Positions 47,510 to 58,056 of a DNA stretch of 64,000 nt are shown piece after piece. Origin of the DNA: Chlorobium sp. (GTDB lineage: Bacteria; Bacteroidota; Chlorobiia; Chlorobiales; Chlorobiaceae). The translations under genes were made by a program, and so were the position numbers. Numbering within the stretch: position 1 is the stretch's first letter; each line of letters opens with the position of its first letter. The stretch covers positions 38,501 through 102,500 of the forward strand of contig JANQHQ010000039.1 of the NCBI GenBank assembly GCA_028282595.1. The letters are read 5' to 3'. A model generated the notes under the pieces. The model worked only from the letters and a program-made list of their open reading frames with translations, was not told where the DNA came from and did not search any database.

Positions 47510-49875
47510 GTTTCAATCCACGCGCCCGCGAGGGGCGCGACGCAGTTTTACGCTGGGTCGGCGTCGGTGAGCCTTGCGTTTCAATCCACGCGCCCGCGAG
47601 GGGCGCGACTCGGCAGCGAGTTTCTGTCGTGATTTGCCACTACCGTTTCAATCCACGCGCCCGCGAGGGGCGCGACACGTCTTCAAAATCGGTTTGTCTT
47701 CGGGGGGGCTGTTTCAATCCACGCGCCCGCGAGGGGCGCGACTGGCGGCGGAAAACGGGACGCTTACGCTTTTGAACCCGTTTCAATCCACGCGCCCGCG
47801 AGGGGCGCGACTGTCAAACAACGTCGATCAGCGCAAAACCGCAACAGTTTCAATCCACGCGCCCGCGAGGGGCGCGACCGGTACGAGCCCCCGTCGTACG
47901 TCACCTTGAGCAGTTTCAATCCACGCGCCCGCGAGGGGCGCGACCTGGTTGGCCGGCGGCGACACCGGCCACCACGACGTTTCAATCCACGCGCCCGCGA
48001 GGGGCGCGACTCAAAGCCTCGCCTGGCGATGAGGCTGTGGCCGTGGTTTCAATCCACGCGCCCGCGAGGGGCGCGACTGATCTTGTGCCCTGCATCTTTG
48101 CAGGTTCTTTTGTTTCAATCCACGCGCCCGCGAGGGGCGCGACGCGGTGAGACACGTAGGATCGGAGAGAGGGTGGTTTCAATCCACGCGCCCGCGAGGG
48201 GCGCGACGCGGCCGGGAGCGCGCGACGGGCGGCGGGACGATGTTTCAATCCACGCGCCCGCGAGGGGCGCGACGAGAGGTTGCGCTGGGCCGCGCCGTGC
48301 TGGCGGTGGTTTCAATCCACGCGCCCGCGAGGGGCGCGACTCATTCCTTAATCCTCCTCGACCCATCTGTTTTGAGTTTCAATCCACGCGCCCGCGAGGG
48401 GCGCGACCTCATGTCGCCAGAAACCGCTCCGGCTTCTCGTACGTTTCAATCCACGCGCCCGCGAGGGGCGCGACCCGCCAAAGCTTTAAACGACGCACCA
48501 AGTTGCATGTTTCAATCCACGCGCCCGCGAGGGGCGCGACGCGGGCCTGATATTGTATACGGACGACGTGAATCAGAGTTTCAATCCACGCGCCCGCGAG
48601 GGGCGCGACATTCCCTGCTTCGTCATCATACCAAAAATTGACCAGTTTCAATCCACGCGCCCGCGAGGGGCGCGACCTCACCGCCGACCATGAGCTTCGG
48701 CCCCACGAGGTTTCAATCCACGCGCCCGCGAGGGGCGCGACCGCAAGAACCGTTACCGGCTTTGTCAGCCCGAGAATGTTTCAATCCACGCGCCCGCGAG
48801 GGGCGCGACAAGAACAAGAAAAACTGGAGACATGGGAAGGATAGTTTCAATCCACGCGCCCGCGAGGGGCGCGACGAACACGAAGTACGTGAGCCTCTAC
48901 AAGACCGCGAGTTTCAATCCACGCGCCCGCGAGGGGCGCGACCCGGAGCAGGGGTTATAAGACGATGGATGAATACGCAGTTTCAATCCACGCGCCCGCG
49001 AGGGGCGCGACGAGCTGCAAATACATCATCCTCCCTATGGATGTTCTGTTTCAATCCACGCGCCCGCGAGGGGCGCGACACGCCGGGTCTCTCGAAGTAG
49101 GAAAATATTTCGTTTCAATCCACGCGCCCGCGAGGGGCGCGACCGATCAGGTACTCAACGCTCTGCGGTTTTGCGAGTTTCAATCCACGCGCCCGCGAGG
49201 GGCGCGACACCCATTAACGCCATTTTCGCCGCAGCAGGTTGGCCGAGTTTCAATCCACGCGCCCGCGAGGGGCGCGACGCAAGATTGTCGGCGCAATCCC
49301 CGCCCAAAAAGTGTTTCAATCCACGCGCCCGCGAGGGGCGCGACCTGCGGAAACATACGTTTTCGACTCCGGAAACAATTGTTTCAATCCACGCGCCCGC
49401 GAGGGGCGCGACATCGAGAAGGCAGGGCAAACGTGAAAAAGTCAGGGTTTCAATCCACGCGCCCGCGAGGGGCGCGACCATGAAAAATGAGAAAAAACCG
49501 CTCCCTCAGATCGTTTCAATCCACGCGCCCGCGAGGGGCGCGACAACTCCACCACTCCAGCGAGGGCCTTAGCAAAATTGTTTCAATCCACGCGCCCGCG
49601 AGGGGCGCGACAATCCGGCGCGTTTGATACGGTGCTCGATGCATTGTTTCAATCCACGCGCCCGCGAGGGGCGCGACGCAACAACAGATACTTGACTCTC
49701 AAGGCAAAAAGTTTCAATCCACGCGCCCGCGAGGGGCGCGACTTGCAGGGATTCAGCACGTTGCTTGAGCACAGCCTGTTTCAATCCACGCGCCCGCGAG
49801 GGGCGCGACAAAGGCAAAACTCGAATGTATTCAAAGAGCAAAAGTTTCAATCCACGCGCCCGCGAGGGGCGCGAC

Positions 49876-50054
49876 TGTATAGCTGGAAATTCAGGCATTT
49901 CATGGTCCATAACGCGCCTTTGCGCGAACCACTTCATATTCCAAATAACAATGTACGCAAGCCTGAATGAGCAGTTTGCTATTTATAAGAAAATAAATCT
50001 ATTACAAGTAACGCGAATATCCCGGAAAAACAGGAACAGCTTCACGTTCGCGAT
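49876..50054 (-). promoter_or_regulatory. CRISPR leader
   Basis: The 179-bp AT-rich stretch between cas2 and the last perfect repeat is non-coding and holds A/T runs such as AGAAAATAAATC. By position it is the leader that drives transcription of the array leftwards and marks the end where new spacers enter. Spacer 49810-49843 would be the newest. Confidence 0.75.
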
Positions 50055-50345
50055 TCATAAAATCAAAGGTCCTTCCATATCTCGCGGTTCTTTTGCCCCT
50101 TCATGCTCGACCCTGTTTTGCCAGTTCGAACCCAGAAAATAAAACCTGAGACTGTCACACTTATGATCCATTTCATGCATCAACTGAGCGCGCAGCTTTA
50201 CCCATTGAGCCGGATCGACAGTGCACTCGAACACGGAGAACTGTACGCGCTGGCCGTAGTTCTGGCAGGTCTTGGCTATCCTGCGCAACCGTCTGCGTCC
50301 GGCAGGAGTCTCGGTGTTGACATCATAGGTCACCAGAACCATCAT
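50055..50345 (-). CDS. cas2: CRISPR-associated endonuclease Cas2
   Basis: The 96-residue ferredoxin-fold protein begins MMVLVTYDVNTETPAGRRRLRRIAKTCQNYGQRVQFSVFEC, with the conserved first-strand Asp (YDV) and the QRVQFSVFE strand of the I-C type. With Cas1 it forms the spacer-integration complex. It is 5 bp downstream of cas1 and is the last cas gene before the leader. The base composition matches the core genome. Confidence 0.97.
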   Translation of the reverse strand: MMVLVTYDVNTETPAGRRRLRRIAKTCQNYGQRVQFSVFECTVDPAQWVKLRAQLMHEMDHKCDSLRFYFLGSNWQNRVEHEGAKEPRDMEGPLIL

Positions 50346-50350
50346 ATTGA

Positions 50351-51382
50351 CTATCTCCAGACAAATGGCGGGTAGGTATCGATATCACCTCTGATATACC
50401 GGGCGAGCAGCATTGCCTGCATGTGCCAGAGCAGCCCGACGGCCATCTTTTCACCGACGAAAGGATGCTCGATCTCCTCCTGTTTTCGCTGCTGATAGGC
50501 TGTCAGGACTGTTTTCCTGGCGTCATCGTTCATGAGCACTGCCCCTGTTTCAGAAATCTCGAAATCCTTCGCATGAATCTGGCCCCGGTTTATCAACGAC
50601 AATACCAGGCGATCGCAGATATAGGAACGGAACTCCTCGAGCATGTCAAGGGCAAGGCTCGGCCGTCCGGGCCTGTCTTTGTGAAGAAAACCTGCGGCGG
50701 GATCGAGTCCGCTGGATTCGAGGGCTGAACGAATGTCATGAGTCGTCAACGTATAAACGAATGAAAGCAGGCAGTTCACCCTGTCCAGCGGTGGGCGGCG
50801 ATTTCGCCCCTCGAACCTGAACGCCGTATCTGCACAGGTGATACACTCGTCGAACACATTGAAATAGGCTCTCGCCGCCTCCCCTTCGATTCCCCTGATC
50901 AACTCCTGATCGGTCGCTTCTTGCAAGCGCCTGACGCATCCGGCGAGCACATGCTGGGCACTCTTCAACTTCGCCACGTCTGTTTTTTCAGGGTGATCCC
51001 GCATAGTCCTCGAAAGGGTTACTCGTGCATTGCCGATTTTTCCGATCACGAACAGGCGTGCGAGGATTGCGGTTTGATAGTAATTGTCAGCCATACGGTA
51101 CTGAGCGCGCCGAAGCAAAATATTTCCCTTGACCGGTCCCTGCATCTGACAGAGGAAGCGCCCGTACTCGGTCAGAAAAGTGACGGCAATGCCAAGTTCG
51201 GCGCAATGTCCGAGCAGGAAAGGACTGCACGAAACCTGACCGAAACAGAGGATTCCGTTTAGCAAGTGCAATGGAATCCGGGTTTTCTCGACCCGGTCGA
51301 TCAAAATGACAACGCACTCCCCCTCTTTCGAGAGATACGACCCCTGCGTCGTCACGAACAAAGTGTTAAGATGTTTCTTCAC
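50351..51382 (-). CDS. cas1: CRISPR-associated integrase Cas1 (I-C)
   Basis: The 343-residue integrase has the N-terminal beta domain (LNTLFVTTQGSYLSKEGECVVI) and the catalytic helical domain with the metal-binding Glu in IRGIEGEAARAYFNVF, the His in GFLHKDRPGRPSLALDMLEEFRS and the following Asp/Glu. It overlaps the end of cas4 by 4 bp, so the adaptation genes are translated together. The sequence is GC-rich like the core genome, unlike the interference genes. Confidence 0.97.
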   Translation of the reverse strand: MKKHLNTLFVTTQGSYLSKEGECVVILIDRVEKTRIPLHLLNGILCFGQVSCSPFLLGHCAELGIAVTFLTEYGRFLCQMQGPVKGNILLRRAQYRMADNYYQTAILARLFVIGKIGNARVTLSRTMRDHPEKTDVAKLKSAQHVLAGCVRRLQEATDQELIRGIEGEAARAYFNVFDECITCADTAFRFEGRNRRPPLDRVNCLLSFVYTLTTHDIRSALESSGLDPAAGFLHKDRPGRPSLALDMLEEFRSYICDRLVLSLINRGQIHAKDFEISETGAVLMNDDARKTVLTAYQQRKQEEIEHPFVGEKMAVGLLWHMQAMLLARYIRGDIDTYPPFVWR

Positions 51383-52023
51383 ATCTCTTCCTCCGACAAT
51401 TCACTGTATAATTTTCTGACATAGCGACCAGCCGAACGCGACCGATCGACAACGTTGGGCATGCAACTGTCAATAAGCGAGCATTGACGGCATTTCTTCC
51501 CGAATTCGGGCGGAGAAGTCACGCCGGATGCAAACAGTTCGTGCACCCCGTTGGCTGCGGCGACGGTTTTCGAGCGGAGTGCCTCATCGAACACCACATC
51601 GAGCCGATGCATCGTCTGGCCATAGAACAACGCACCGGACAGAATGGTGCACGACCGCATCTCCTCGAGGCACATCGCCTGTGCGCACAGCTGCACCTTA
51701 TCTGCATCGTGCTTTTTGGGCTTGCCGCGCTTGTACTCGACAGGAAACGGGTCGAGCCCACCCTTCCGCCTGTGCCATTCCACCACATCGGCAACACCGG
51801 AGACGCCAAGCGCAAAGCTCCGCAACGCCACGCTGCGCGTGACCTTTACCCCCTCACGGTATGAGGTTACCGCGCTGTCCGCGCGTTCATGCATCTGACG
51901 CCCTTCGGCAGTGTATTGATTCTCGCTCCACACCTGTTCGAGGTGGATCAACGCACACTGCCGCGGACAAAAGATGTAATGCTGCAACGCGGACAAGGCC
52001 ACGAAATCAGACTCGGCGTACAT
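51379..52023 (-). CDS. cas4: CRISPR-associated exonuclease Cas4
   Basis: The 214-residue RecB-like nuclease trims prespacers and selects PAMs with Cas1-Cas2. The iron-sulfur cysteines are visible at both ends (FCPRQCALIH near residue 20; CRQCSLIDSC at the C-terminus). The RecB-type catalytic region is FPVEYKRGKPKKHDADKVQLCAQAMCLEEM. The stop overlaps the cas1 start by 4 bp. A 157-bp non-coding gap separates it from cas3 upstream, and the base composition changes sharply across that gap. Confidence 0.95.
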   Translation of the reverse strand: MYAESDFVALSALQHYIFCPRQCALIHLEQVWSENQYTAEGRQMHERADSAVTSYREGVKVTRSVALRSFALGVSGVADVVEWHRRKGGLDPFPVEYKRGKPKKHDADKVQLCAQAMCLEEMRSCTILSGALFYGQTMHRLDVVFDEALRSKTVAAANGVHELFASGVTSPPEFGKKCRQCSLIDSCMPNVVDRSRSAGRYVRKLYSELSEEEM

Positions 52024-52180
52024 TCCTCAGCCCAGTTTTCGAAGGCGAAATTCACTTTATCAAGATGACTCATCGACAAGTACTTTACAATCATTAAACG
52101 AACGACCGGAGCCTTCGGAATCTAGGCCACTGAATGGCGATCAAATCAAAGAACATGCGTGCAGGGAAACCGCACATTTT

Positions 52181-54430
52181 TCAAATGATCATACCTTCTT
52201 TGTGCATATACACCAAGGGCAACACTCCTTTCATATAACCTAAACAGGGCTTGCTGTTGCCTCCAAATCCACCGTAATATTCCTCAGGCATTTTGTAGAG
52301 ACCGGGGCTAGCACTGATTTCTTCCAAAGCAAGGAACTCAACCTTCTTAGGCCACAACTGCACACTGTTTCGCAACAGATCTTTGTACTCAACCTTTATC
52401 CCCTGTTGCAATATCGTTATCAGACGTTGTGAAACAACTACAGTCCTTGTATCAGCATCTATCACTCGGCATAAACTTGCCACTCCCGGGAAGTCATATT
52501 TTTTTTCCCTATCTGCAATCTTTTCAGCCTTTTTATCAAAAGTAGTCATTACTTCGCGGCGCATTGCCTCAGTCGCTAACGCCGTACTCGTTAGCGCATC
52601 CATCTTTCTTTCAGCAAATAATTCAGCCAAAACCATTCTAGAGTTATCAAAAGAAGGATGTTTATTTAATAACGGTTCATCCCGAAAGACCCGAAAATCC
52701 CAAATCTCCGATACAAGCTCTTCACCGTGGCGATTTGCTCTCCCACCAATCTGAATAAGACTTGATACGCTACAGCTCTCTCGAAAAGCAGTGGTGAAAG
52801 AAAAATCCATACCGGCCTCAACACAGCTGGTAGCAACAAGCGTCCAATCTTTTTCAGACTTATTTCCCAACTGCATTTCAACCTGATCAACGACCTTGTC
52901 CCGATCAACTGGGCAGAGTGCCGTGGACAAGTGCAAAACGTTGCAATAGCCATCACCTTTCCTTTTGCCGGACTCTACGCCACATAGTTCATGAGCCACC
53001 ACCGCTGCTGATTGAACAGTATTCATAATGACCAATCGTGGCCCTGGAACAGATAGTATTCGCTCGATCAACGTTGCCAAACTTAAAGGTTCTGGAATCG
53101 TGGAATATTTTATCCGTTTTCGTTCAGCTTGATCCGCTTTCTCACGAATTTGCTTCGGAACCAAATCTGGGATACTCACATTGGTTTTAGCCATTTTGGG
53201 GAATTCCCAGAATCTAGGCAAGGAACCAGAAGCCAAAACAAAATGACAGGACCAACCGCCAACCAGTTCGTTGATCCATTGCCACATTTGTGGCCACATC
53301 CATGATGGGATTGTATTGTGCACTTCATCGATAAATACAGCTGTCCCGGGCAACTCATGCAGCTTTCGTAACCTAGCCGGTTTGTCAGACGCAATGGTTT
53401 CGAAAAACTGAACAGCAGTCGTAACAATGATTGGAGCCTTCCAAAGTGTGGTAAGATACCGACTATCGATATGATCAAAATCAGCTTGGTGATGATGTTC
53501 AGCAACTACCTCTGCCCCATTTTCGCCAGGCAACACTAAAGCGTTACGGTATGTTTCTACCGATTGCTTTATGATATTTGTATATGGCAAGACGACAATT
53601 ATGTGCCGTAGTTTCTTCTGAATTGCCACATTGAGCAAATGAGCCATCACAGCAGTTGTCTTGCCAGTGCCAACCGGACTGTCACAAGCTACAATCCCAT
53701 ACCCAATTCCAGCATCTTTACAACTCTTGAATATTTCTTTTCTTAAAATATTTCGTTGACTCTCCGGGTCCTGATTAAAAAGACTATCCGTATATTCTTG
53801 CAATGCTTGCAGCCGCTCCTGCCATCGGCAATTTGGAGGGAACATCCCCCCCTCATTACCATAATGACAAGCTGTATCCCCGTGGTCTGCATCTACAAGA
53901 CAAGATAAGGCCAACCGTAGGCCCAATCCTTTGAACGGCCAATTGGTATCTACCTTGCTAACCTCAGGAATTAGATGTTCCGAGACATATGTATTATGGT
54001 CAACTATATATTCAGGTAGATACTGCTCTGTTCGAGAAAAGGCTGCTTCGTTTCTGAGGAACAGTTCCTTGCGTTGTTTTTCATCATTCAGATCAGGTAA
54101 TCCTTGATGGTGCTTACTGGCCAAAATAGCTGCCGGTATGTCTTTGATCTGTAATAAACAGGCTGCTCCAGCGTCCTCATGCTTCACAGGCAACCCCTTT
54201 TTGGAGCAGCCTGCAAGCACATGTTGATTTAAAGGGTCCAGTTTTCCCAAGTCATGACAGAGAGCCGCACTAGTTACAGCCTGTGTGAAAAGGGAACTGT
54301 CACCTTGCAAATACCGGCAAGCATTTTCGGTGTTTGCACTTGCCCTCTTCATAACAGCACAGATGTGGTCATGGTACGTTTGAGACGGAATTCCCTTTTC
54401 CGGTCTGGCGCTATGAGCTAACGGCTCCAT
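52181..54430 (-). CDS. cas3: CRISPR-associated helicase-nuclease Cas3
   Basis: The 749-residue effector nuclease has an N-terminal HD domain (YHDHICAVMKR; ALCHDLGKLDPLNQHVL; ASKHHQGLPD) and an SF2 helicase: SPVGTGKTTAVMAHLL (Walker A), VLPYTNIIKQSVE, FIDEVHNT (DExH), VLASGSLP, and ATSCVEAGMDFSF...QIGGRANRHG (motifs V-VI). It is recruited by Cascade to degrade target DNA. Its start overlaps the cas7 stop by one base. In standard I-C loci cas3 is first, before cas5; here it lies between cas7 and cas4. AT-rich relative to cas4. Confidence 0.95.
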   Translation of the reverse strand: MEPLAHSARPEKGIPSQTYHDHICAVMKRASANTENACRYLQGDSSLFTQAVTSAALCHDLGKLDPLNQHVLAGCSKKGLPVKHEDAGAACLLQIKDIPAAILASKHHQGLPDLNDEKQRKELFLRNEAAFSRTEQYLPEYIVDHNTYVSEHLIPEVSKVDTNWPFKGLGLRLALSCLVDADHGDTACHYGNEGGMFPPNCRWQERLQALQEYTDSLFNQDPESQRNILRKEIFKSCKDAGIGYGIVACDSPVGTGKTTAVMAHLLNVAIQKKLRHIIVVLPYTNIIKQSVETYRNALVLPGENGAEVVAEHHHQADFDHIDSRYLTTLWKAPIIVTTAVQFFETIASDKPARLRKLHELPGTAVFIDEVHNTIPSWMWPQMWQWINELVGGWSCHFVLASGSLPRFWEFPKMAKTNVSIPDLVPKQIREKADQAERKRIKYSTIPEPLSLATLIERILSVPGPRLVIMNTVQSAAVVAHELCGVESGKRKGDGYCNVLHLSTALCPVDRDKVVDQVEMQLGNKSEKDWTLVATSCVEAGMDFSFTTAFRESCSVSSLIQIGGRANRHGEELVSEIWDFRVFRDEPLLNKHPSFDNSRMVLAELFAERKMDALTSTALATEAMRREVMTTFDKKAEKIADREKKYDFPGVASLCRVIDADTRTVVVSQRLITILQQGIKVEYKDLLRNSVQLWPKKVEFLALEEISASPGLYKMPEEYYGGFGGNSKPCLGYMKGVLPLVYMHKEGMII

Positions 54431-55299
54431 TACATTTCATCCATTAAATCTCGTAATTTCTCGACTTTCAGTTGCAATTTCTCAGGGATATCTGTCGGCA
54501 CTTCATAATCATCCCAAGCAACAGAAAAATTGTCCGGATTTTGCTTTTTCATTGGAGTTAATGCATCAATAATGTCGAAATCAGAACAGGAGCCGAGCAC
54601 CGATTTATGCTCAACATACCAAGCATGTCGAATAGCAACTGAGGGTCGGACATATGACGCAGTGTGACTGTAAGCGTAAGGAATAATCTTGAGCAACAGG
54701 TCAATATCCTGTTTAGCGCAGCCAGATTTGGTAGCAGCTGTCGGATTGACAAAAAAAGGCATCGTATAAACCCCATGATTGACGATGCGATAACCAAGAG
54801 GAGCCATGCCCCTATCTTTCCCCTCTTGAACTCCGGCTTTATTGGTATTTGTCTGCCTTTCAATTTCAATAGGGCTTATAGATACACCCATGCCAAACTG
54901 CACAACACCGGTTTTAACAGTTGTAGATGCACCTTCCTCAAGAAACGTATTGCCAAAAATTCTCCCATCCCAATATTTTTCGGAAAAAGTACCGTCTTCA
55001 ATCTCACGGATTATTGCATCTCTCTTGCGCCCTCTGCTTTCGAGTATGTAAAAGTATTCAGGGTCAAGCGCAGGTTCAAACTGTTTTGAAATTTCTTGCC
55101 ATACAGGCCCTTCTTTGCTATCAACCAAATCACGTACTTTACGCTTAAATGATACGGGGGAAATCTCACCTCGATCATCAAACCGTTGCCTTGGGTCACT
55201 TTCCTTGTCAGGGTCACCATTCGGGTTTGAGTTTCTGACTTCAACGACCAGAAGACCAACAGCTTTTTTCATCAATTCATTTTTTGTCGTCTGTTGCAT
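54430..55299 (-). CDS. cas7: Cascade backbone protein Cas7 (Csd2)
   Basis: The 289-residue RAMP protein coats the crRNA. The I-C Csd2 signature is at the start: KKAVGLLVVEVRNSNPNGDPDKESDPRQRFDDRGEISPVSFKRKVRDLV. The centre has GRIFGNTFLEEGAS and FGMGVSISPIEIERQTNTN, and the end FSVAWDDYEVPTDIPEKLQL. The ATG of MQQTTKNELMK at 55297-55299 is chosen because AAGGAGAAGAAC immediately precedes it; nine upstream codons are also open. It overlaps the cas8c end by 23 bp. Confidence 0.95.
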   Translation of the reverse strand: MQQTTKNELMKKAVGLLVVEVRNSNPNGDPDKESDPRQRFDDRGEISPVSFKRKVRDLVDSKEGPVWQEISKQFEPALDPEYFYILESRGRKRDAIIREIEDGTFSEKYWDGRIFGNTFLEEGASTTVKTGVVQFGMGVSISPIEIERQTNTNKAGVQEGKDRGMAPLGYRIVNHGVYTMPFFVNPTAATKSGCAKQDIDLLLKIIPYAYSHTASYVRPSVAIRHAWYVEHKSVLGSCSDFDIIDALTPMKKQNPDNFSVAWDDYEVPTDIPEKLQLKVEKLRDLMDEM

Positions 55300-57382
55300 G
55301 TTCTTCTCCTTTATTTTGATTTTCATAACGAGCTAAATATCCAAGCAGCATTTTTGCTTGCCCTATATCGTCAAGGCGTATGTCAAGGTCACAATTTTCA
55401 AGACCGCATGCGATTTTTCCCATTTCATTAACCGCCCATCTGGCCAATTTTGCCTCTTCTCCGCTTTTATCAACCCATGCCTTGTAAACCAGAAGTCTTT
55501 GATTCAACCTCGCGAGCGCTCTTTGTGGATTATCTAACGCTGTCTTCATCATAGAATTGCCAAGCAACTGGTTCGGAATATCATCTCTTACAGTCTTGCT
55601 GTATTCTCTATGCAAGGTGTCAACTAACGACAATATTCTGCCAATTTTAAACTCTATTTCGTTCATATAATCCTCCTTTTTAAAACCAAGTTTGTAAAGT
55701 AATATTGCCATCAAACCGATAGCAACCAACGTAGCCTTTTTTGATTCGACACTGTATTTTTCGAGGCTGTACTGAGAGTTACGATTTACTTGCCCAAGAT
55801 GTAACGCACCACCAATCCCAGTGAGCAAAGGATGCACCTTCCGCAACACCAATCTCAAGAATTTATTACAGAGCTTTTCACTTAAATCTGAATCAGCAAA
55901 CATAAGATCGTAGACATCACTGAGCCGACAGCCATGTGCTTCGCTTCTCTCCAGCCCATTACGAATCCATTGAAAATGGAACAAACGCATAACGTCTGAA
56001 GGAGAGGGGCAAAAAGGCGCAAGAGCTCTTGACTTTTCTCCTTTTTTTAAAGGAACAGTCAAAAAAAATAGCGGATGATTAGCTGCGCCTGTGAGCCACA
56101 GTTCATTCCCCTCTATGATTTTTAAAACTGAAAAGACAGAAGTAAACAGCACTTGTCTACGGCCTTTATCTACACTCTTCAATACAAAAATCCGTAGTTC
56201 ATCATCTACATTGATCACTGGATTTCCTCGCAAAGCCTCACAAACTTGCTTAGCCGAAGTCTCGAACTCACCTTCCATATCATTCTGTTCACCAAGAAAG
56301 CCAAAATCAATATCGTTTACTGGCATTCTTTCTAGGTAAGCAATGAGTAAGTCTCTCTCCTTTCTGCTATTGCCAGGAACAGAACACCACGTCTTCCCTT
56401 TTCTTTCATTAGCTGTGATGAACAAAAGACTGCTTTGCAACTCAATAGTCAAATCTTTGTTTACCGGATAGCTGGCGGCGCTAATTCGCCCATAACGAGT
56501 ATGGCATTTTGCATCTTTGTTCATTGAATAAAGGTACGACTGACCGAGAATAGGTAATTTAGGCTCCGGAAATTTATCATTTTCCAGTTCTCCACATTTA
56601 CCACTCAAGGCGCAAACTCCTTGGCCGCCTCCCAACCTTTTCTGCTGAAACAAGGCGTCATTTACTTGTTTTTTGACAATTTCATCAAATATTCGGAATG
56701 AAAAATCGCTGTAATTATCAACATCAAGCACTATCGGAATATCAAATTCCTTATAAGTATTTTCCTTTTCATGCCACTTCCCTAACAAGAGTTGTTCAAC
56801 CAGCTCCCATGCATCAAGTCGACCTTCTAAGCTGGCACTGATAGCTAACCCTGATAACTGTCGCAAAAACTGCTCTGATTGATTTTTGATTTTTTTAACA
56901 CGATTCAACAAATCCAATACAATGCAATCAGCTTCAAGAGCTGGTCGAATAATTACATCCAGTTCCTCAGGAAAATCAGAAAATCGATTATTAAACTTTT
57001 GTAGATATTGATCAAGACTCTTCTCTTTCCCATGCGGGTATAAATCAGACAAACTGCAAATTGCTTTAACTTGCTCAATTCGTTCTTTTCCTTTTTTCCC
57101 TTTTAATGATACGCGAATGCTTTCCACGCTTTCGGACAGTTGCCAAACAGGAACTTTCAAATTCAGGACCGGAAACGAATGTTGTTTGTTTGGCACAACC
57201 TTCCATACTTCCGCCATCATTTTTTTAGGCCAAAATTCAATACGTTTGACTTCCCCACCCTCATCCAAGCCGACAACAAAGCCATCTCCCTTTTTATGAT
57301 AAGTTATCCACGGATGTGATTTTTCTGGAACAATTCCAAAGCGTTTCAGACTTTCATTGAGTGTATTAAGTTCACTAAGCAT
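55277..57382 (-). CDS. cas8c: Cascade large subunit Cas8c (Csd1)
   Basis: The 701-residue protein is the PAM-recognising large subunit. It has CALSGKCGELENDKFPEPKLPILGQSYLYSMN, then CHTRYGRISAASYPVNKDL, GKTWCSVPGNSRKERDLLIAYLERMP, and the C-terminal FKIGRILSLVDTLHREYSKTVRDDIPNQLLGNSMMKTALDNPQRALARLNQRL. These are Csd1-like blocks, but the chain is longer than the roughly 600 residues common in I-C. A GTG at 57400 (six codons upstream) is another possible start. It overlaps cas5 by 8 bp. Markedly AT-rich. Confidence 0.88.
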   Translation of the reverse strand: MLSELNTLNESLKRFGIVPEKSHPWITYHKKGDGFVVGLDEGGEVKRIEFWPKKMMAEVWKVVPNKQHSFPVLNLKVPVWQLSESVESIRVSLKGKKGKERIEQVKAICSLSDLYPHGKEKSLDQYLQKFNNRFSDFPEELDVIIRPALEADCIVLDLLNRVKKIKNQSEQFLRQLSGLAISASLEGRLDAWELVEQLLLGKWHEKENTYKEFDIPIVLDVDNYSDFSFRIFDEIVKKQVNDALFQQKRLGGGQGVCALSGKCGELENDKFPEPKLPILGQSYLYSMNKDAKCHTRYGRISAASYPVNKDLTIELQSSLLFITANERKGKTWCSVPGNSRKERDLLIAYLERMPVNDIDFGFLGEQNDMEGEFETSAKQVCEALRGNPVINVDDELRIFVLKSVDKGRRQVLFTSVFSVLKIIEGNELWLTGAANHPLFFLTVPLKKGEKSRALAPFCPSPSDVMRLFHFQWIRNGLERSEAHGCRLSDVYDLMFADSDLSEKLCNKFLRLVLRKVHPLLTGIGGALHLGQVNRNSQYSLEKYSVESKKATLVAIGLMAILLYKLGFKKEDYMNEIEFKIGRILSLVDTLHREYSKTVRDDIPNQLLGNSMMKTALDNPQRALARLNQRLLVYKAWVDKSGEEAKLARWAVNEMGKIACGLENCDLDIRLDDIGQAKMLLGYLARYENQNKGEEHATDDKK

Positions 57383-57989
57383 ATTGAAGAACCCCCCCAC
57401 AAATCTCTACATCCTGTCGAAAAACAGGCTTATACCTTCCATCTGCCGGTCGATCAAAAACTGTATGTAGCAATGAAGGAATTATCAGATTAATATCTTT
57501 CTGGACGACGACACACTCTCTTGGAGGTCCGAAATACGATGGCACAAATTCTTTCCACCCTAAAACAGGAGTGTAATAGGTCTGTCCCTTCCGTAATCGA
57601 CGCCGAAACATTTCCTGCAAAGCATGAAGATGATTATTGCCTTTTGGAGATGAAGCGAGCTCTTCGACTACTCCATGCACTCGGAAGCAGACATCAACTA
57701 AAATAGTCGCAGGTAATTGATAAGAGTCCCTTCCTGCTAGCTGATTGGCTTTTCTCAGAGGCCCACCATAATTTGTCACATATTTCTCAAAACGAATTGG
57801 TTTACATATCTCGACCTTGGCAGGACGAATATAAGCACTTCTGTATCTGGCTACAGCCTCAAACATTCCTTTTGCCGCTGAATATGTTGGAACAGGATAG
57901 GAGATCGGAGTTGCGCCCGTATCAGGCCGTGTAAACATCGCCGCTGGCCCCGCAATTTCAAACTGCACAGCGTAATCTTTGACAACCAT
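57375..57989 (-). CDS. cas5c: Cascade subunit and crRNA-processing nuclease Cas5c
   Basis: The 204-residue Cas5d/Cas5c starts YAVQFEIAGPAAMFTRPDTGATPISYPVPTYSAAKGMFEAVAR, the usual RAMP strand and Gly-rich segment. In type I-C there is no Cas6, and Cas5c cuts the repeat RNA; no cas6 is present here, as expected. The chain has PVLGWKEFVPSYFGPP and ends with the basic stretch RYKPVFRQDVEI. It is the first gene of the cas operon after the regulator, 67 bp away. AT-rich. Confidence 0.94.
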   Translation of the reverse strand: MVVKDYAVQFEIAGPAAMFTRPDTGATPISYPVPTYSAAKGMFEAVARYRSAYIRPAKVEICKPIRFEKYVTNYGGPLRKANQLAGRDSYQLPATILVDVCFRVHGVVEELASSPKGNNHLHALQEMFRRRLRKGQTYYTPVLGWKEFVPSYFGPPRECVVVQKDINLIIPSLLHTVFDRPADGRYKPVFRQDVEICGGVLQYA

Positions 57990-58056
57990 AAATTTCTCCT
58001 TCTACTAGTTTTATTTTTCCCGGATCGTAATTCGATTCATAGCAAGACCCCCTTTT

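Larger units (their letters stand above)
47020..49875 (-). CRISPR. Type I-C CRISPR array, 36 perfect repeats plus degenerate trailer repeat
   Basis: The 32-bp repeat reads GTTTCAATCCACGCGCCCGC-GAGGGGCGCGAC on the plus strand. In transcript orientation it starts GTCGCGCCCCTCGC and ends GTGGATTGAAAC, the standard I-C form. Thirty-six copies (first at 47510-47541, last at 49844-49875) look identical. They frame 35 spacers of 32-38 bp. The leader lies on the right, next to cas2. A degenerate copy at 47020-47051 keeps 27 bp but has lost the GTTTC end, as expected of the trailer repeat. Between it and the first perfect copy lies a 458-bp segment of phage origin instead of a spacer. I found no spacer that matches another part of this window. 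Confidence 0.98.

Noticed and set aside
47574..49970. Open frames with repeated FNPRAREGRD or APLAGAWIE peptides
   Set aside because: These are translations of the CRISPR repeat, not proteins.
50055..57989. Missing cas6 as a sign of a broken system
   Set aside because: Type I-C systems use Cas5c to process crRNA, so absence of cas6 is expected.
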